Assembly (NCBI RefSeq): GCF_000968375.1
Contig: NZ_CP009933.1
Span: 1,984,001 to 2,048,000, forward strand
Direction of reading: 5' to 3'
Length of the DNA stretch: 64,000 bases
From: Clostridium scatologenes
GTDB lineage: Bacteria > Bacillota > Clostridia > Clostridiales > Clostridiaceae
Every line of letters begins with the position of its first letter. The first letter of the stretch is position 1. Position numbers and translations under genes: made by a program. Positions 17,697 to 26,725 of the stretch are shown in pieces. The notes beneath the pieces are model-generated. The model worked only from the letters and a program-made list of their open reading frames with translations. It was not told the origin of the DNA and did no database searches.

Positions 17697-17856
17697 TTCC
17701 AAAACTTCCTTTCAAAAAAGTATTGACTTTTTGTTTTAAATGTGATATGATTAAAATGATGTATTATGCAATATTCATTGTAACATTTATACATTTTATT
17801 GTCAATATATCTTATTAAGTTACGGTTTATAATAGATAAATTTTTAATTCTTCCAT

Positions 17857-17902
17857 AAAAAAAGACTTAAGTCTCAATAAAATTGAAATTTAAGCCTTTT
17901 TC
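17857..17902 (-). terminator. Weak terminator downstream of nitroreductase gene
   Basis: GGCTTAAATTTCAAT on the minus strand pairs imperfectly with ATTGAGACTTAAGTC and is followed by a run of seven T residues. It separates the nitroreductase gene from the DUF6323-type gene. Confidence 0.55.
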
Positions 17903-17978
17903 TAATTATACAAACAACTTAATGATTTAGAAATTTTAATACACCTTATTAAATAACTTTAGCATTAATATTAATTTT

Positions 17979-18578
17979 CTATTTAAATACTTTAACCCTA
18001 TTTTCTAAAGGTTCAAACTGTTTATCATCAGGTTGTGCTGTTGGTTTTCCAAATGGCATTTGTCCGATAAGTTTCCAATTATTTTGTATAGACCATTCTT
18101 TTTTAATATCTTCTTCAATTAGTTCATTATAGTGTTGCAATGATACACCAAATCCTTCAATTTCTAATGAAGTCCATATAATATACTGATTTATACCACT
18201 TGATTGTTGTGACCAAATTGGAAAATTATTTTTATAAGCAGGAAACTTCTCCTGAAGCCCTTCAATTACACTATTATCTTCAAAAAATAAAACTGTACCA
18301 TATCCATTTTGAAATGAATTTATTTTATTCTCGGTAGAACTAAATTTATCAGCTGGAACTATCCTTCTTAAAGCTTCCTTTGTAATATCCCATAATCTAT
18401 CGTGGTGTTTTCCAAGTAACAATACTACTCTTGCACTTTGAGAATTAAATGCTGATGGAGCATGTTTTACAGCATATTCAATAATTTCTTTAATTCTTTC
18501 GTCAGAAGTTACAACTTCTTTACTAATTCCATAAAATGTACGTCTGTCTGCTACAGCAGAATAAAAATTTTTTCCCAT
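17979..18578 (-). CDS. Nitroreductase family protein (Frm2/HBN1-like)
   Basis: 199 residues, a single-domain FMN-dependent nitroreductase. RRTFYGISKE near the N-terminus and HAPSAFNSQSARVVLLLG form the FMN phosphate site of the subgroup that includes yeast Frm2/Hbn1 and bacterial YdgI-like proteins. GYGTVLFFEDN, WTSLEIEGFGVSLQHYN and LIGQMPFGKP follow. Family members reduce nitro or quinone compounds with NAD(P)H; the substrate here is not known. Ribosome site AGAGAGG before the ATG. Monocistronic by position. Confidence 0.9.
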   Translation of the reverse strand: MGKNFYSAVADRRTFYGISKEVVTSDERIKEIIEYAVKHAPSAFNSQSARVVLLLGKHHDRLWDITKEALRRIVPADKFSSTENKINSFQNGYGTVLFFEDNSVIEGLQEKFPAYKNNFPIWSQQSSGINQYIIWTSLEIEGFGVSLQHYNELIEEDIKKEWSIQNNWKLIGQMPFGKPTAQPDDKQFEPLENRVKVFK

Positions 18579-18792
18579 ATTATCATTCCTCTCTAAAAAT
18601 TTTAAATATTTTTCATATCAATTATTTTCACCATTTATTGATTAATTATTTTTAGCTTACATAATTGTTTAATTATTATATATTGTTATATTTAGCATCT
18701 AGTTTAAATTTATTATTATATAAAAATCATAATTAGTCAATAACTTTTCAACAAATTTTCAAAAATAATTTAAATTTGCCTACTTAAATTAT

Positions 18793-18832
18793 TTATCAGA
18801 TCACTACCATTGCTAATGCCTCAACTTTCTTT
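18793..18832 (+). repeat. Partial copy of the dispersed intergenic repeat
   Basis: TTATCAGATCACTACCATTG and the following CTAAT match the start of the 13127-13223 element with two substitutions. No matching other end is attached, so this is a fragment. Confidence 0.5.
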
Positions 18833-18890
18833 AAAGGAAAATGCATGCAAATTAATATTTCTTAAAATAATACTCTATCTTTTTTAATAT

Positions 18891-18951
18891 AAAAACACTC
18901 CCCTTTTCACTAACAGATTTTATTTCTAAATCTGCTTATCTTAAGGGGAGT
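18891..18951 (-). terminator. Terminator downstream of the AlaX gene
   Basis: On the minus strand ACTCCCCTTAA and AAGGGGAGT arms enclose an inner CAGATTT/AAATCTG stem, followed by GTTTTTATATT. Confidence 0.75.
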
Positions 18952-19030
18952 ATAACATTAATAATATTACTTTAATTTTGTGATTTTATAACTTTTGATC
19001 TTAATATTAAATAAGAATCATATATATTCT

Positions 19031-19061
19031 ATCAAGTGATTCTTAGACTCAGATGGAGTTT
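19031..19061 (-). repeat. Dispersed 31-base repeat, copy 1
   Basis: Starts ATCAAGTGATTCTTAGACTC and continues to GGAGTTT; the reverse complement matches 32822-32852 and 52905-52935 at all but one of 31 positions. It lies just beyond the 3' end of the AlaX gene and is followed by a small palindrome TTATTCGGATAA. Confidence 0.8.
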
Positions 19062-19089
19062 GCTTATTCGGATAAAAAAATAAGCTATA

Positions 19090-19806
19090 TTAATCTCCTA
19101 TCTCAACATATATTCTCTTATTGATTTTCCCCTTACTTTTATAGTCTACTATTTTTATTTTTCCAACCTCAGAAGTATTTTTTACATGAGTTCCTCCATC
19201 TGCTTGAAGGTCTAATCCCTCAATTTCAACTGTTCTTATTTGTTTAATTCCTTCTGGTAAAAGATTTATTTTCGTCCTTATTAGATCAGGGATTTTAAAA
19301 GCTTCTTCCCTTTCTAAAATATTTACCTTAAGTTCTCTTTTACATTGTACTTCCTTGTTAACCTTCTCTTCAATTTCCTCTACTAGTTCCTTATCGAAAT
19401 TTTCAAACTCAAAGTCCATTCTTCCTTTAAGACAATCCATATCTCCACCAGTTACCTGTGCTTTATAATCTCTCCATACAACACCACATAAAATATGCAT
19501 AGCTGTATGAGTTCTCATTAATTTATATCTGTGTTCCCAATCTATTTTTCCTGTACACATTTCATTGACTTCAGGAAGCTTTCCATCAATATAGTGGTAT
19601 ACATCATTTCCTTTTTTCTTAACCTTTTTAACAACATACTTATCTTCAGCTGTTTCCAATACCCCAATATCACAAGGTTGACCACCACCCCCTATATAAA
19701 ATGCTGTTCTATCCAAAATAACAGCATTTTCAGCCTCATCTGTACCAATAACTTTACATTCAAATTCCTTTATGTAACTGTCTTTTTGAAATATTAATTC
19801 AGTCAT
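19090..19806 (-). CDS. alaX: Alanyl-tRNA editing protein AlaX (AlaX-M type)
   Basis: 238 residues, the length of AlaX-M, which hydrolyses Ser or Gly wrongly attached to tRNA-Ala. It carries YIGGGGQPCD (the glycine-rich motif kept in M-type proteins), zinc ligands in RTHTAMHIL (H-x-x-x-H) and ADGGTHVKNTSEVG. The last holds the conserved GGTH with Asp where AlaRS has Cys, usual for free-standing AlaX. Strong ribosome site AGGAGGAATG region precedes the ATG. It lies 32 bases downstream of an XRE-cupin regulator on the same strand, so it is probably in that operon. Cytoplasmic quality control of translation. Confidence 0.92.
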   Translation of the reverse strand: MTELIFQKDSYIKEFECKVIGTDEAENAVILDRTAFYIGGGGQPCDIGVLETAEDKYVVKKVKKKGNDVYHYIDGKLPEVNEMCTGKIDWEHRYKLMRTHTAMHILCGVVWRDYKAQVTGGDMDCLKGRMDFEFENFDKELVEEIEEKVNKEVQCKRELKVNILEREEAFKIPDLIRTKINLLPEGIKQIRTVEIEGLDLQADGGTHVKNTSEVGKIKIVDYKSKGKINKRIYVEIGD

Positions 19807-19838
19807 TTCTCATTCCTCCTAAATTCTATTTAAAATTA

Positions 19839-20390
19839 TTAAATTGGATAAAAGTTTACAACTATAGCTTTAAGAGTGCTCTTACCACAACTTTTATAAG
19901 TGTGAGAATTTGCTGATGAAAAACAAATAGAATCTTCCTTTTTAAGCAAATAATCCTCATTATTTGTTGTAAGTACAAGCTCTCCTTGAATAACACTAAT
20001 ATATTCTTGAGATTTTTCAGAATGACCAACAGAAGTATAGGTTGCCTTTGAATCCAATTCAAGTAAAAATAACTCAAAATTTCTATATGGTGTATTACCA
20101 TAATAGCAGTAAACACGATAAGTTCCATCTTCACTATTCTGATGTTCAGCTTCTGATTTTTTTACCACAGAAGTTTCATCTTCATGTTTATCAATTATCA
20201 CTGTATAAGGAACATTTAAGCCCTTTGCAATTTTCCAAATAGTATTGATAGTTGGGTTTGAATCTCCCTTTTCAATTTGTGAAAGCATTACTTTACTCAC
20301 TCCAGATAATTCTGCTAATTGCCCTAAACTTAAATTTCTTTCCAACCTCAAACGTTTAAGATTTTCTGCAATTATTGGATTCAAATTCAT
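19839..20390 (-). CDS. XRE-family regulator with C-terminal cupin domain
   Basis: 183 residues. The N-terminal helix-turn-helix (about 8-62: NLKRLRLERNLSLGQLAELS, then SGVSKVMLSQIEKGDSNPTI) is joined to a cupin domain (about 105-180, with YTSVGHSEKSQEYISVIQGE and ANSHTYKS). Regulators of this build (PuuR/SutR-like) control amino acid or polyamine genes by binding a small ligand in the cupin. An AGGAGG site precedes the ATG. It may regulate itself, the downstream alaX and the neighbouring EamA exporter; this is inferred from position only. Confidence 0.9.
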   Translation of the reverse strand: MNLNPIIAENLKRLRLERNLSLGQLAELSGVSKVMLSQIEKGDSNPTINTIWKIAKGLNVPYTVIIDKHEDETSVVKKSEAEHQNSEDGTYRVYCYYGNTPYRNFELFLLELDSKATYTSVGHSEKSQEYISVIQGELVLTTNNEDYLLKKEDSICFSSANSHTYKSCGKSTLKAIVVNFYPI

Positions 20391-20594
20391 ATATCAAACC
20401 TCCTGTCAAATAAATATTCAAGTATTGTTAATTATATTTTACAATTGTTATCTATTTTTTACAATTTATTAAATATATTATACATATCATAAGTTATAAT
20501 TGCAAGTTCTATTTTAAAAATATTTATTTGTCTAAAATTTAAAACCAATTAATAACAGTATAAGAATTAGTATTTGTAATCTTTAATACTTTAG

Positions 20595-20632
20595 AATATA
20601 AAAATAATGCGAAGCTTTGCCTCGCATTATAC
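20595..20632 (-). terminator. Terminator of the EamA gene
   Basis: ATAATGCGA (20604-20612) pairs with TCGCATTAT (20622-20630); on the minus strand the stem is followed by TTTTTATA. Confidence 0.8.
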
Positions 20633-20659
20633 TCATTTAACATCATAATTAATGAAACT

Positions 20660-21511
20660 TTACCTACACTTAATAGTTGAATAAAAAACAGTGCCTAAAA
20701 TGATAATTCCACCTAATATTTCTCTTAAAGTTGGTATTTCTCCTAGCAAAAAAGCAGCAAAGACAATACCGTAAACTGGCTCAAGACTGGATATAATACC
20801 TGCTGTTTGGGTTTTAATATTCTTTAAGCCATTTATGAATAGAGAATGAGAAATTCCAGTGAAAACTGTACCTAATACTATAAGCAACACTATATCTCTA
20901 GAGCTAAAAACAGGCTTCTCCAAAAATAATGAAGGCATTAATACAATTGCTGCTACAAATTGTTCATAAAAAGCAATTAATGAACTTGAATATTCTTTTA
21001 CATATTTTCTATTCATCATTGAAAGAATAGCATAAGTAAATCCTGATACTATTCCCCAAAGAACTCCCTGTGTTAGATTATTTCCAAGTTGAAACTTTGG
21101 AACTACAAGAAGTACTCCTAAAAATGTAATAACTGCAATTACAATATCTCTTAACTTAATTTTCTCCTTGAAAAAATATGGTTCAAGAAAAGTGACAAAA
21201 ACAGGAAAAGTAGAAAATGTAAGCAGTCCTATTGCTACTGTAGCTGTCTGTATGGATTTAAAAAAAGCGCTCCAGTGAATAGCTAAAATTATGCCCATTA
21301 CTATTAGATAAAAATAATGCTTTTTTTCTCTTAGCTTTATATCATTTTTTAAATAAAACATTAACATAAATAAAAATATACTTGAAAAGACAACCCTTCC
21401 GAGAACAATTATCATTGATGGCAGTGATAATAACTTTCCAAATAAACCTGACAAACCGAATAAAAAAACAGCAAAATGAATTTGTATTAAATTTTTATTT
21501 TTTATATTCAT
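20660..21511 (-). CDS. EamA/DMT-family transporter
   Basis: 283 residues, ten membrane helices in two EamA repeats of five. Typical features are LFGLSGLFGKLLSLPSMIIV near the start, AIHWSAFFKSIQTATVAIGL, then FPVFVTFLEPYFFKEKIKLR, and in the second half LEPVYGIVFAAFLLGEIPTL. The family exports amino acids or other small metabolites; the substrate is not predictable. ATG 21511 is preferred as GGGGGG lies seven bases upstream, inside the longer frame. A strong-site ten-codon ORF lies 125 bases upstream on the same strand. The neighbouring XRE-cupin and AlaX genes suggest an amino acid theme. Confidence 0.9.
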   Translation of the reverse strand: MNIKNKNLIQIHFAVFLFGLSGLFGKLLSLPSMIIVLGRVVFSSIFLFMLMFYLKNDIKLREKKHYFYLIVMGIILAIHWSAFFKSIQTATVAIGLLTFSTFPVFVTFLEPYFFKEKIKLRDIVIAVITFLGVLLVVPKFQLGNNLTQGVLWGIVSGFTYAILSMMNRKYVKEYSSSLIAFYEQFVAAIVLMPSLFLEKPVFSSRDIVLLIVLGTVFTGISHSLFINGLKNIKTQTAGIISSLEPVYGIVFAAFLLGEIPTLREILGGIIILGTVFYSTIKCR

Positions 21512-21965
21512 ATAGTTACCCCCCACAAAACCTTAAAAGTTATCTTATAAATTTGAATTTTTCAATTAATCACTTTTCATAAATAGCATTAAGCTGAAGC
21601 AGTTATTTATGATGGATTAATTATTAAATCCACTAATCATGGAAGATAAAAATACTTGTGTCTTTTCATCGCAATTCCTCCTAAATTTACTTTCTATATA
21701 ACAGGGATAACCATTTTTAATACGTATTAACCTAATATATTCATATTTAATAACTATAAAAATATAATGCTAATATTATGTGATTTATTTAATTTTTATA
21801 TTGCTTTAAAATATACTTATCATTTTAGCATCCTAATATTTAATTTTCAATAATGTTTTTTACATAATTATGAAAATAAACTATTTTAAAATAAAAAGAA
21901 GATGCTCTAAATGTATGTTTACATATTTCACATCTCCCTTATTATATATAAATTTTTTATTTGCA
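21512..21965. other. Leader region of the EamA gene and 3' flank of the DUF3795 gene
   Basis: About 450 bases without an annotated long gene. On the minus strand it holds a ten-codon ORF with a near-perfect ribosome site (21637-21669) and a small hairpin TGGATT/AATCCA at about 21613-21632. The rest is AT-rich and unremarkable. Confidence 0.45.
21637..21669 (-). CDS. Possible ten-residue leader peptide or gene relic
   Basis: Minus-strand ORF M-K-R-H-K-Y-F-Y-L-P then TGA. AGGAGG (21677-21682) lies seven bases before the ATG, as good as any gene in the window. A hairpin follows the stop. It may be a regulatory leader of the EamA gene or the 5' remnant of a deleted gene. No family can be assigned to ten residues. 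Confidence 0.3.
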   Translation of the reverse strand: MKRHKYFYLP

Positions 21966-22223
21966 CTAACAACCCCATTTTTTGCATTGCTCTATTCTTT
22001 TTCCATCATCACCTTGCTCTTTATCATATGCAAACTTATTAAGCAAACCACAAGGAAAATCATTACATTTTCCACAATGCAAAAGCCCTTTATTTTCACA
22101 GCAAGATTTCACTGGACAACTTTCACCCCAAAAGGGTTTATCAATATACACACAACCTTTACAATTAACTTGTTCTCTATATTTGCATTCTGAGCATAAA
22201 ATACCACATCTTGATTCTACCAT
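21966..22223 (-). CDS. DUF3795-type cysteine-rich small protein
   Basis: 85 residues with twelve cysteines arranged in pairs: RCGILCSECKY, NCKGC, GESCPVKSCCENKGLLHCGK, CNDFPCGLL and QCKKWGC. This is the DUF3795 pattern, probably binding zinc or an Fe-S centre. No signal peptide. The third gene of a same-strand series after AraC and VOC genes, with a 55-base gap to the VOC gene. Function unknown. Confidence 0.85.
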   Translation of the reverse strand: MVESRCGILCSECKYREQVNCKGCVYIDKPFWGESCPVKSCCENKGLLHCGKCNDFPCGLLNKFAYDKEQGDDGKRIEQCKKWGC

Positions 22224-22278
22224 TCTTTATAATCCCCCAATTATGAGCAAAAATTTAACTTTGAAAGCTTATAAATAC

Positions 22279-22737
22279 CTATACTAATTCTTGTATAAAC
22301 TCAATTGGAAACATAGTACGCTTAGCTGTTTCTTCAGGAGTTAAACCTTGGCTTAAAAATCGCTTTATGACACTTACCATACTCTCCCCAACTTCAATAA
22401 TATGTTTATCGGGATCATAAAATCTAATGACTCTCTGTCCCCATGGATATTCTTTAACATCATGAACATATTCTATATTATCAAAGCTTTTTAGCCTTTC
22501 TACAAATCCATTTAAATCTTCTTCTTCAAAATAGAGTTCAAAATTATTTGACTTATGTAAAACTTCATTTTCATTTATATAAATAAGTTCAGCAAAACCC
22601 TTTTGTATTGCAAAACCATTTTCAAAAGTAACATTTGCTCCAAAGTCCATTGTCACCTTTTGATTAAGCACCTTTCCATAAAAATTTTTTGAAGCTTCAA
22701 TATCACTAACAGCTATAAGTGGACATACAAATTTCAT
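22279..22737 (-). CDS. VOC-superfamily (glyoxalase/bleomycin-resistance-like) protein
   Basis: 152 residues. The vicinal-oxygen-chelate fold is recognised by CPLIAVSDIEASKNFYGKVL, the central NFELYFEEEDLNGFVERL and RVIRFYDPDKHIIEVGESM, followed by a helical tail that ends GLTPEETAKRTMFPIEFIQE. VOC proteins either bind a metal for catalysis or sequester small molecules. The metal-ligand set cannot be confirmed by eye. It lies 45 bases downstream of an AraC regulator on the same strand and is its probable target. Confidence 0.88.
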   Translation of the reverse strand: MKFVCPLIAVSDIEASKNFYGKVLNQKVTMDFGANVTFENGFAIQKGFAELIYINENEVLHKSNNFELYFEEEDLNGFVERLKSFDNIEYVHDVKEYPWGQRVIRFYDPDKHIIEVGESMVSVIKRFLSQGLTPEETAKRTMFPIEFIQELV

Positions 22738-22782
22738 TTAAATCTCTCCTATCTATACTTTCTTAACATCATTTATTATATA

Positions 22783-23634
22783 TCAATATTTAAAAATTTC
22801 ATTGTAAAAATCGGACATGTTTTTGAAAAATTCTTTAGGAGAAATTCCACATATTTGTTTAAAATCATGGATAAAATGTGATTGATCAAAATAGCCTAAA
22901 ATTTGAGCTGTATTTATGTAACTTTTATATTCAGCTTTTTTTAGCATATTTATTGAATAGTTTACTCTAGAAATTCTTAAAAATGTCTTTATATTTATTC
23001 CAATATATTCATTAATTAGCCTATTTAAATGACGCTCACTTATATATTCACTTGACGATAACTCTTTTACTGTTAATATTCCATTGGCAATTTTAATTCT
23101 TTCTAATGCAGAATCAATCACTGCATGTTGTTTATTATTTTTCTCTACTGATTTCAACAATATCATATCCACCATTGAAATCATATCATCTACATTATTT
23201 GAAATTTCCATAGCATACCTTAAAGAATCATATAAATGCTTGTTAACTTCATCTACTTGTGCCTGAATATCACATATGTCTGATTGTTTTATACCTATAA
23301 TAGCATGTAATCCTCCAGGTACAAACTCAATAAAGAATCTTATTTTTTTAGAGTTCACATCATTTTTTACTATAACTGTTTTTGTTGTTGCACCCCAAAG
23401 TCTTAATGAAAAATCATTATTTTCATAAGTATATATGATACAACCACTGCAGTCAGGTATTAAGGTCAAATCATTAATATTATCACTGCACTTTCCCATT
23501 TCCTTTGGGTTTGGAAATAATATAGTATAGTGTGCAATATACTTTCTAAGAAGAGGATGAGGAGCTATGTATATATAATTGGGTGTTTCTTTTATTTTTA
23601 AATGCTTATTTACCAAAATATCATTAAAAAACAA
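22783..23634 (-). CDS. AraC-family regulator with N-terminal sensor domain (DUF6597-like)
   Basis: 283 residues. Residues 1-170 form a sensor domain of the type seen in AraC proteins next to VOC genes (PHPLLRKYIAHYTILFPN, LTLIPDCSGCIIYTYENN, EFVPGGLHAIIGIKQSDICD). The C-terminal double helix-turn-helix (about 185-275) shows SERHLNRLINEYIGINIKTF and ILGYFDQSHFIHDFKQICGI then SPKEFF. GGAGG precedes the ATG. Likely controls the VOC and DUF3795 genes downstream, on the same strand. Confidence 0.88.
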   Translation of the reverse strand: MFFNDILVNKHLKIKETPNYIYIAPHPLLRKYIAHYTILFPNPKEMGKCSDNINDLTLIPDCSGCIIYTYENNDFSLRLWGATTKTVIVKNDVNSKKIRFFIEFVPGGLHAIIGIKQSDICDIQAQVDEVNKHLYDSLRYAMEISNNVDDMISMVDMILLKSVEKNNKQHAVIDSALERIKIANGILTVKELSSSEYISERHLNRLINEYIGINIKTFLRISRVNYSINMLKKAEYKSYINTAQILGYFDQSHFIHDFKQICGISPKEFFKNMSDFYNEIFKY

Positions 23635-23697
23635 ATTCTATTCCTCCCACATAAATATATTGTAACCTATACAAACAACCATATAGATATGATACAC

Positions 23698-24255
23698 CTA
23701 TTCTGCTGTTAATTGCACATATTTTGGAATATGTCCTGTATATGAAAGAAATTTCTCTATAATATCTTTGGTTTTAATCTTAAGACTGGAAGTATTAATA
23801 CAAGGATGACACCCCAAATAATCTTCCTTTATTATATCTTCATCAATTAAAAGCTGTACGTTCTGTTCTTTATCATTCATAAGTCCCATAACACTCACAG
23901 ATCCTGGTGTGATATCAAGATATCTTTCCATATACTCCGCTGGTGCAAAAGACAGACGGGAAGATTGAATCTGCTTAGACAACTCTTTTGTCCTGAATTT
24001 TTTATCTCCTGGCATCATAAGCAAATAAAATTTAGTTTTTTGGCTGTTACACAAAAATAAATTTTTGCAAATGGTAATACCCAAAAGCTTTTCTACATCA
24101 TGACAGTCCTCAATACTTGCTGTTACATCGTGATCTATACGACTATAAGTGATGTGAATCTTATCAAGTAAGTCATAAACCGCCATCTCTTTAGATAATC
24201 TAGAATCTACTGGTTTTCTAGTATAAATAGTTGGATCTATATGTATTTTTGTCAT
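23698..24255 (-). CDS. Prolyl-tRNA deacylase of the ProX/PrdX (YbaK) family
   Basis: 185 residues, a free-standing YbaK/aaRS-associated domain like the ProXp-ala editing factors. It shows KIHITYSRIDHDVTASIEDC, NLFLCNSQKTKFYLLMMPGD then KKFR with the catalytic-site lysine, TPGSVSVMGLMND and the closing LGCHPCINTSSLKIKTKD. It should hydrolyse Ala-tRNA-Pro in the cytoplasm. AAGAGAGG before the ATG. Alone in its unit. A second tRNA-editing protein, AlaX, lies 4 kb away. Confidence 0.9.
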   Translation of the reverse strand: MTKIHIDPTIYTRKPVDSRLSKEMAVYDLLDKIHITYSRIDHDVTASIEDCHDVEKLLGITICKNLFLCNSQKTKFYLLMMPGDKKFRTKELSKQIQSSRLSFAPAEYMERYLDITPGSVSVMGLMNDKEQNVQLLIDEDIIKEDYLGCHPCINTSSLKIKTKDIIEKFLSYTGHIPKYVQLTAE

Positions 24256-24311
24256 TAATTTAATTACCTCTCTTTCTTAAACATGGTATTATAGGTATCA
24301 AAACTCTTGTA

Positions 24312-24342
24312 AAAAAAGAACCTTCTTGTTTTAACAAGAAGA
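24312..24342 (-). terminator. Terminator of the sensor kinase operon
   Basis: CTTCTTGTT and ACAAGAAG arms (24323-24342) with a seven-T run on the minus strand. Confidence 0.85.
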
Positions 24343-24443
24343 TTGTAAATACATAAGCTAAAAATATACAAACGCCGCAGCCATATCTACAGAATATGAA
24401 TTCATTATAGCATTATTTGCTTTTTTATGGAATATTTTCTCTC

Positions 24444-25865
24444 TTAAAAAATCACCTTTATTGTGGTACCCTCTCCAATCTTACTTTCTATATCAATCCT
24501 AGCATTATGAATTTTAGTAATTTCCACACACAAAGAGAGTCCGAGCCCTACACCATTATTAGCCCTTGCTCTGGATTTGTCCACCATAAAAAATGGTTCC
24601 ATTACCTTTGATATGTCTTCTTCTGGAATACCAATTCCGCTATCCTTAACTTCTAGTATTATATTAGAACTGCTATTTTTATATGCTTTTAAGTATATTT
24701 TATCGCCAATTTTAGATGCTTTAATAGCATTATCAATAAAATTAGTTATCATTATCATTATTAACTCTTTGTCCATTAATAAATTTAAATCTTCAGCTGA
24801 AATTTCCAAATGAATATCTTTCTCCTCTAATTTCGGCTGCATAGAATTCTTAATTTCAATTAACAATTCAGAAGTATTTTCACTTTTCTTTTTAAAATCT
24901 TCTTTTCTCAAAACTATTAAATCCATTAATTTGAAAGCTAATTTTTCCAATCTCTTTCCTTCACTATATATATAGCTTAATGAATTTATAAAGGTTTCTT
25001 CATCATACTTAGTGGTTCTAAGAAAATCAGCATATCCTATTATAGAAGTCAATGGTGTCCTAAGTTCATGAGCCAAATTATCAATAAATCTCTGTTTGTC
25101 ATTTGAAGCCACTTTAAGTTCTCCTATTTTATCCTCTATAACATCTGCCATATCATTAAAATTTTTTGATAATAATCCAATTTCATCATCTGATATTACA
25201 TTTACTCTTTCACTAAAGTTTCCAGCAGCTATTTTTTGAGTGGTTTTAATTAATTTATTTATAGGATTTACTATAAATTTACTTAATGCTATGGTTACTG
25301 CAGCTAAAATTATACATACCAATATATTTAGTTTTAAAAGAAGTTTTAACAAGTACTTTTTATTTTTATAAATACTTGAAACATCCTTAACATAAGAAAT
25401 TTTATAGTAATTATTATCTAAATTTATTTTTTTGGTTATGAATAAATAATTTTTTTCATCAATATCACGTATTATATACTTCACTTTATTAAGCTGAACA
25501 TTAAGTTCCTCTCTTTTATCTGATATATTCATGCTTAAATTAGTAAAAATAACTTTATTGTTATTATCTATTACCTCAATATATATATCCTGTTTTCCAA
25601 AATTATTTAAATATGTACTAATCATTGAATCTATACTTTGTTTATCAAGCTCAGTCTTGTAAGAATTAGACTCTTTTTGAATTTTAAATAAAAATAAATT
25701 TGATTCTACAAATGAACAAAATCTCTTTTGCTCACTTATTCCAGAATTAATTTCTGTATTAAGATTTAGTTTAAAATTACTATTAATTAAATATATTGAT
25801 GAAGAAACAAAAAATATTTCAAATATAGCTAAAGTGCATAAGAATATCTTTTCCCAAAATTTCAT
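24444..25865 (-). CDS. Sensor histidine kinase with HAMP domain
   Basis: 473 residues. Two membrane segments (about 8-30 and 170-195) enclose an extracytoplasmic sensor of about 140 residues. A HAMP linker follows (FIVNPINKLIKTTQKIAAGN), then HisKA with the phosphoacceptor in IDNLAHELRTPLTSIIGYAD. The ATPase has an N-box ITNFIDNAIKAS, G1 DSGIGIPEED and G2 NNGVGLGLSLCV. It follows the response regulator with no gap and forms a two-component pair. The exported protein encoded just upstream (26726-27547) is a likely target or cosensor. The signal is unknown. Confidence 0.93.
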   Translation of the reverse strand: MKFWEKIFLCTLAIFEIFFVSSSIYLINSNFKLNLNTEINSGISEQKRFCSFVESNLFLFKIQKESNSYKTELDKQSIDSMISTYLNNFGKQDIYIEVIDNNNKVIFTNLSMNISDKREELNVQLNKVKYIIRDIDEKNYLFITKKINLDNNYYKISYVKDVSSIYKNKKYLLKLLLKLNILVCIILAAVTIALSKFIVNPINKLIKTTQKIAAGNFSERVNVISDDEIGLLSKNFNDMADVIEDKIGELKVASNDKQRFIDNLAHELRTPLTSIIGYADFLRTTKYDEETFINSLSYIYSEGKRLEKLAFKLMDLIVLRKEDFKKKSENTSELLIEIKNSMQPKLEEKDIHLEISAEDLNLLMDKELIMIMITNFIDNAIKASKIGDKIYLKAYKNSSSNIILEVKDSGIGIPEEDISKVMEPFFMVDKSRARANNGVGLGLSLCVEITKIHNARIDIESKIGEGTTIKVIF

Positions 25866-26519
25866 TTAACCCTCCAGCCTGTATCCTAATTTAAATACAG
25901 TTTTAATCTTATCCTTCCACTGAAGCTTTTTTCTCAATTTTTGTATATGGTTGTCTATAGTTCTAGTTTCTCCAACATAGTCATATCCCCAAATTTTTTC
26001 TATTAACTTTTCTCTGGTTAATACAACATTTTTATTTTGTACTAAAAACACTAATAATTCAAATTCCTTTAAAGTAAGCTCTACAGCTTCACCTGCTTTC
26101 CTAGCTGTCATTTCTTCTAAATTTACTTCTACATCTTCAAAATTTATTATATTAGTATTTTTATTATAGTGTCTAAGCACATTATCAATTCTAGCTAATA
26201 ATTCAATACCTTCAAAAGGTTTTGTTATATAATCATCTGCTCCAGCTCTAAGACCATATACCTTATCTGTAACAGAAGTTTTAGCAGTTAAAAATATAAC
26301 TGGAATTCCTAGCGGCTTTATCTTTTCAAGTAATGTAAAGCCATCAATTTTAGGAAGCATAACATCTAAAAGAATTAAATCAAAACTGTCATTTTCAATT
26401 TCTTTTAAAGCTTCTTCCCCATTAAAGGCTGCTTCACACTCATAATTTGCCATATTTAAATTCAGCTTTATTAAATTGGATATTGGCAATTCATCCTCAA
26501 CAACTAATATTTTTATCAT
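25866..26519 (-). CDS. OmpR/PhoB-family response regulator
   Basis: 217 residues. The receiver domain (1-115) has ILVVEDELPI, the phosphoacceptor aspartate in LILLDVMLPKIDGF, the conserved threonine IFLTAK and lysine DDYITKPFEG. The winged-helix output domain (about 125-215) has ELTLKEFELLVFLVQNKNVV then EKIWGYDY and TIDNHIQKLRKKL. ATG 26519 is chosen since it starts the receiver (MIKILVVEDE) and has GGAGG 11 bases before it; the longer frame includes the ribosome site. Stop and kinase start abut. Partner of the kinase at 24444. Confidence 0.93.
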   Translation of the reverse strand: MIKILVVEDELPISNLIKLNLNMANYECEAAFNGEEALKEIENDSFDLILLDVMLPKIDGFTLLEKIKPLGIPVIFLTAKTSVTDKVYGLRAGADDYITKPFEGIELLARIDNVLRHYNKNTNIINFEDVEVNLEEMTARKAGEAVELTLKEFELLVFLVQNKNVVLTREKLIEKIWGYDYVGETRTIDNHIQKLRKKLQWKDKIKTVFKLGYRLEG

Positions 26520-26600
26520 TACCTGCTTGTCCTCCTGATCATTTAGATTTTTCAATATACCCAATTACTTTTTAGTTTCATAAGTAATTTAATATTTTAT

Positions 26601-26653
26601 CTAAATGAAAATAATCAGATTGAATAAAATCTATCTGACTATTTTCATTTTAG
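26601..26653 (-). terminator. Terminator of the exported-protein gene
   Basis: Arms AAATGAAAATAATCAGAT (26603-26620) and ATCTGACTATTTTCATTT (26633-26650) pair with one mismatch. Confidence 0.75.
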
Positions 26654-26725
26654 ATTTATACAAAGTTACATTTCTTCGCTCAATAATAACCAGCAGTTTT
26701 CATATGCTGCTAAGAATTTTATTTA

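Larger units (their letters stand above)
18579..19089. other. Intergenic region holding repeat copies and a terminator
   Basis: About 510 bases without a gene. It contains the nitroreductase promoter, a partial dispersed repeat (18793-18832), the terminator of the AlaX gene (18891-18951) and a 31-base dispersed repeat (19031-19061). Nothing else recognised. Confidence 0.6.
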
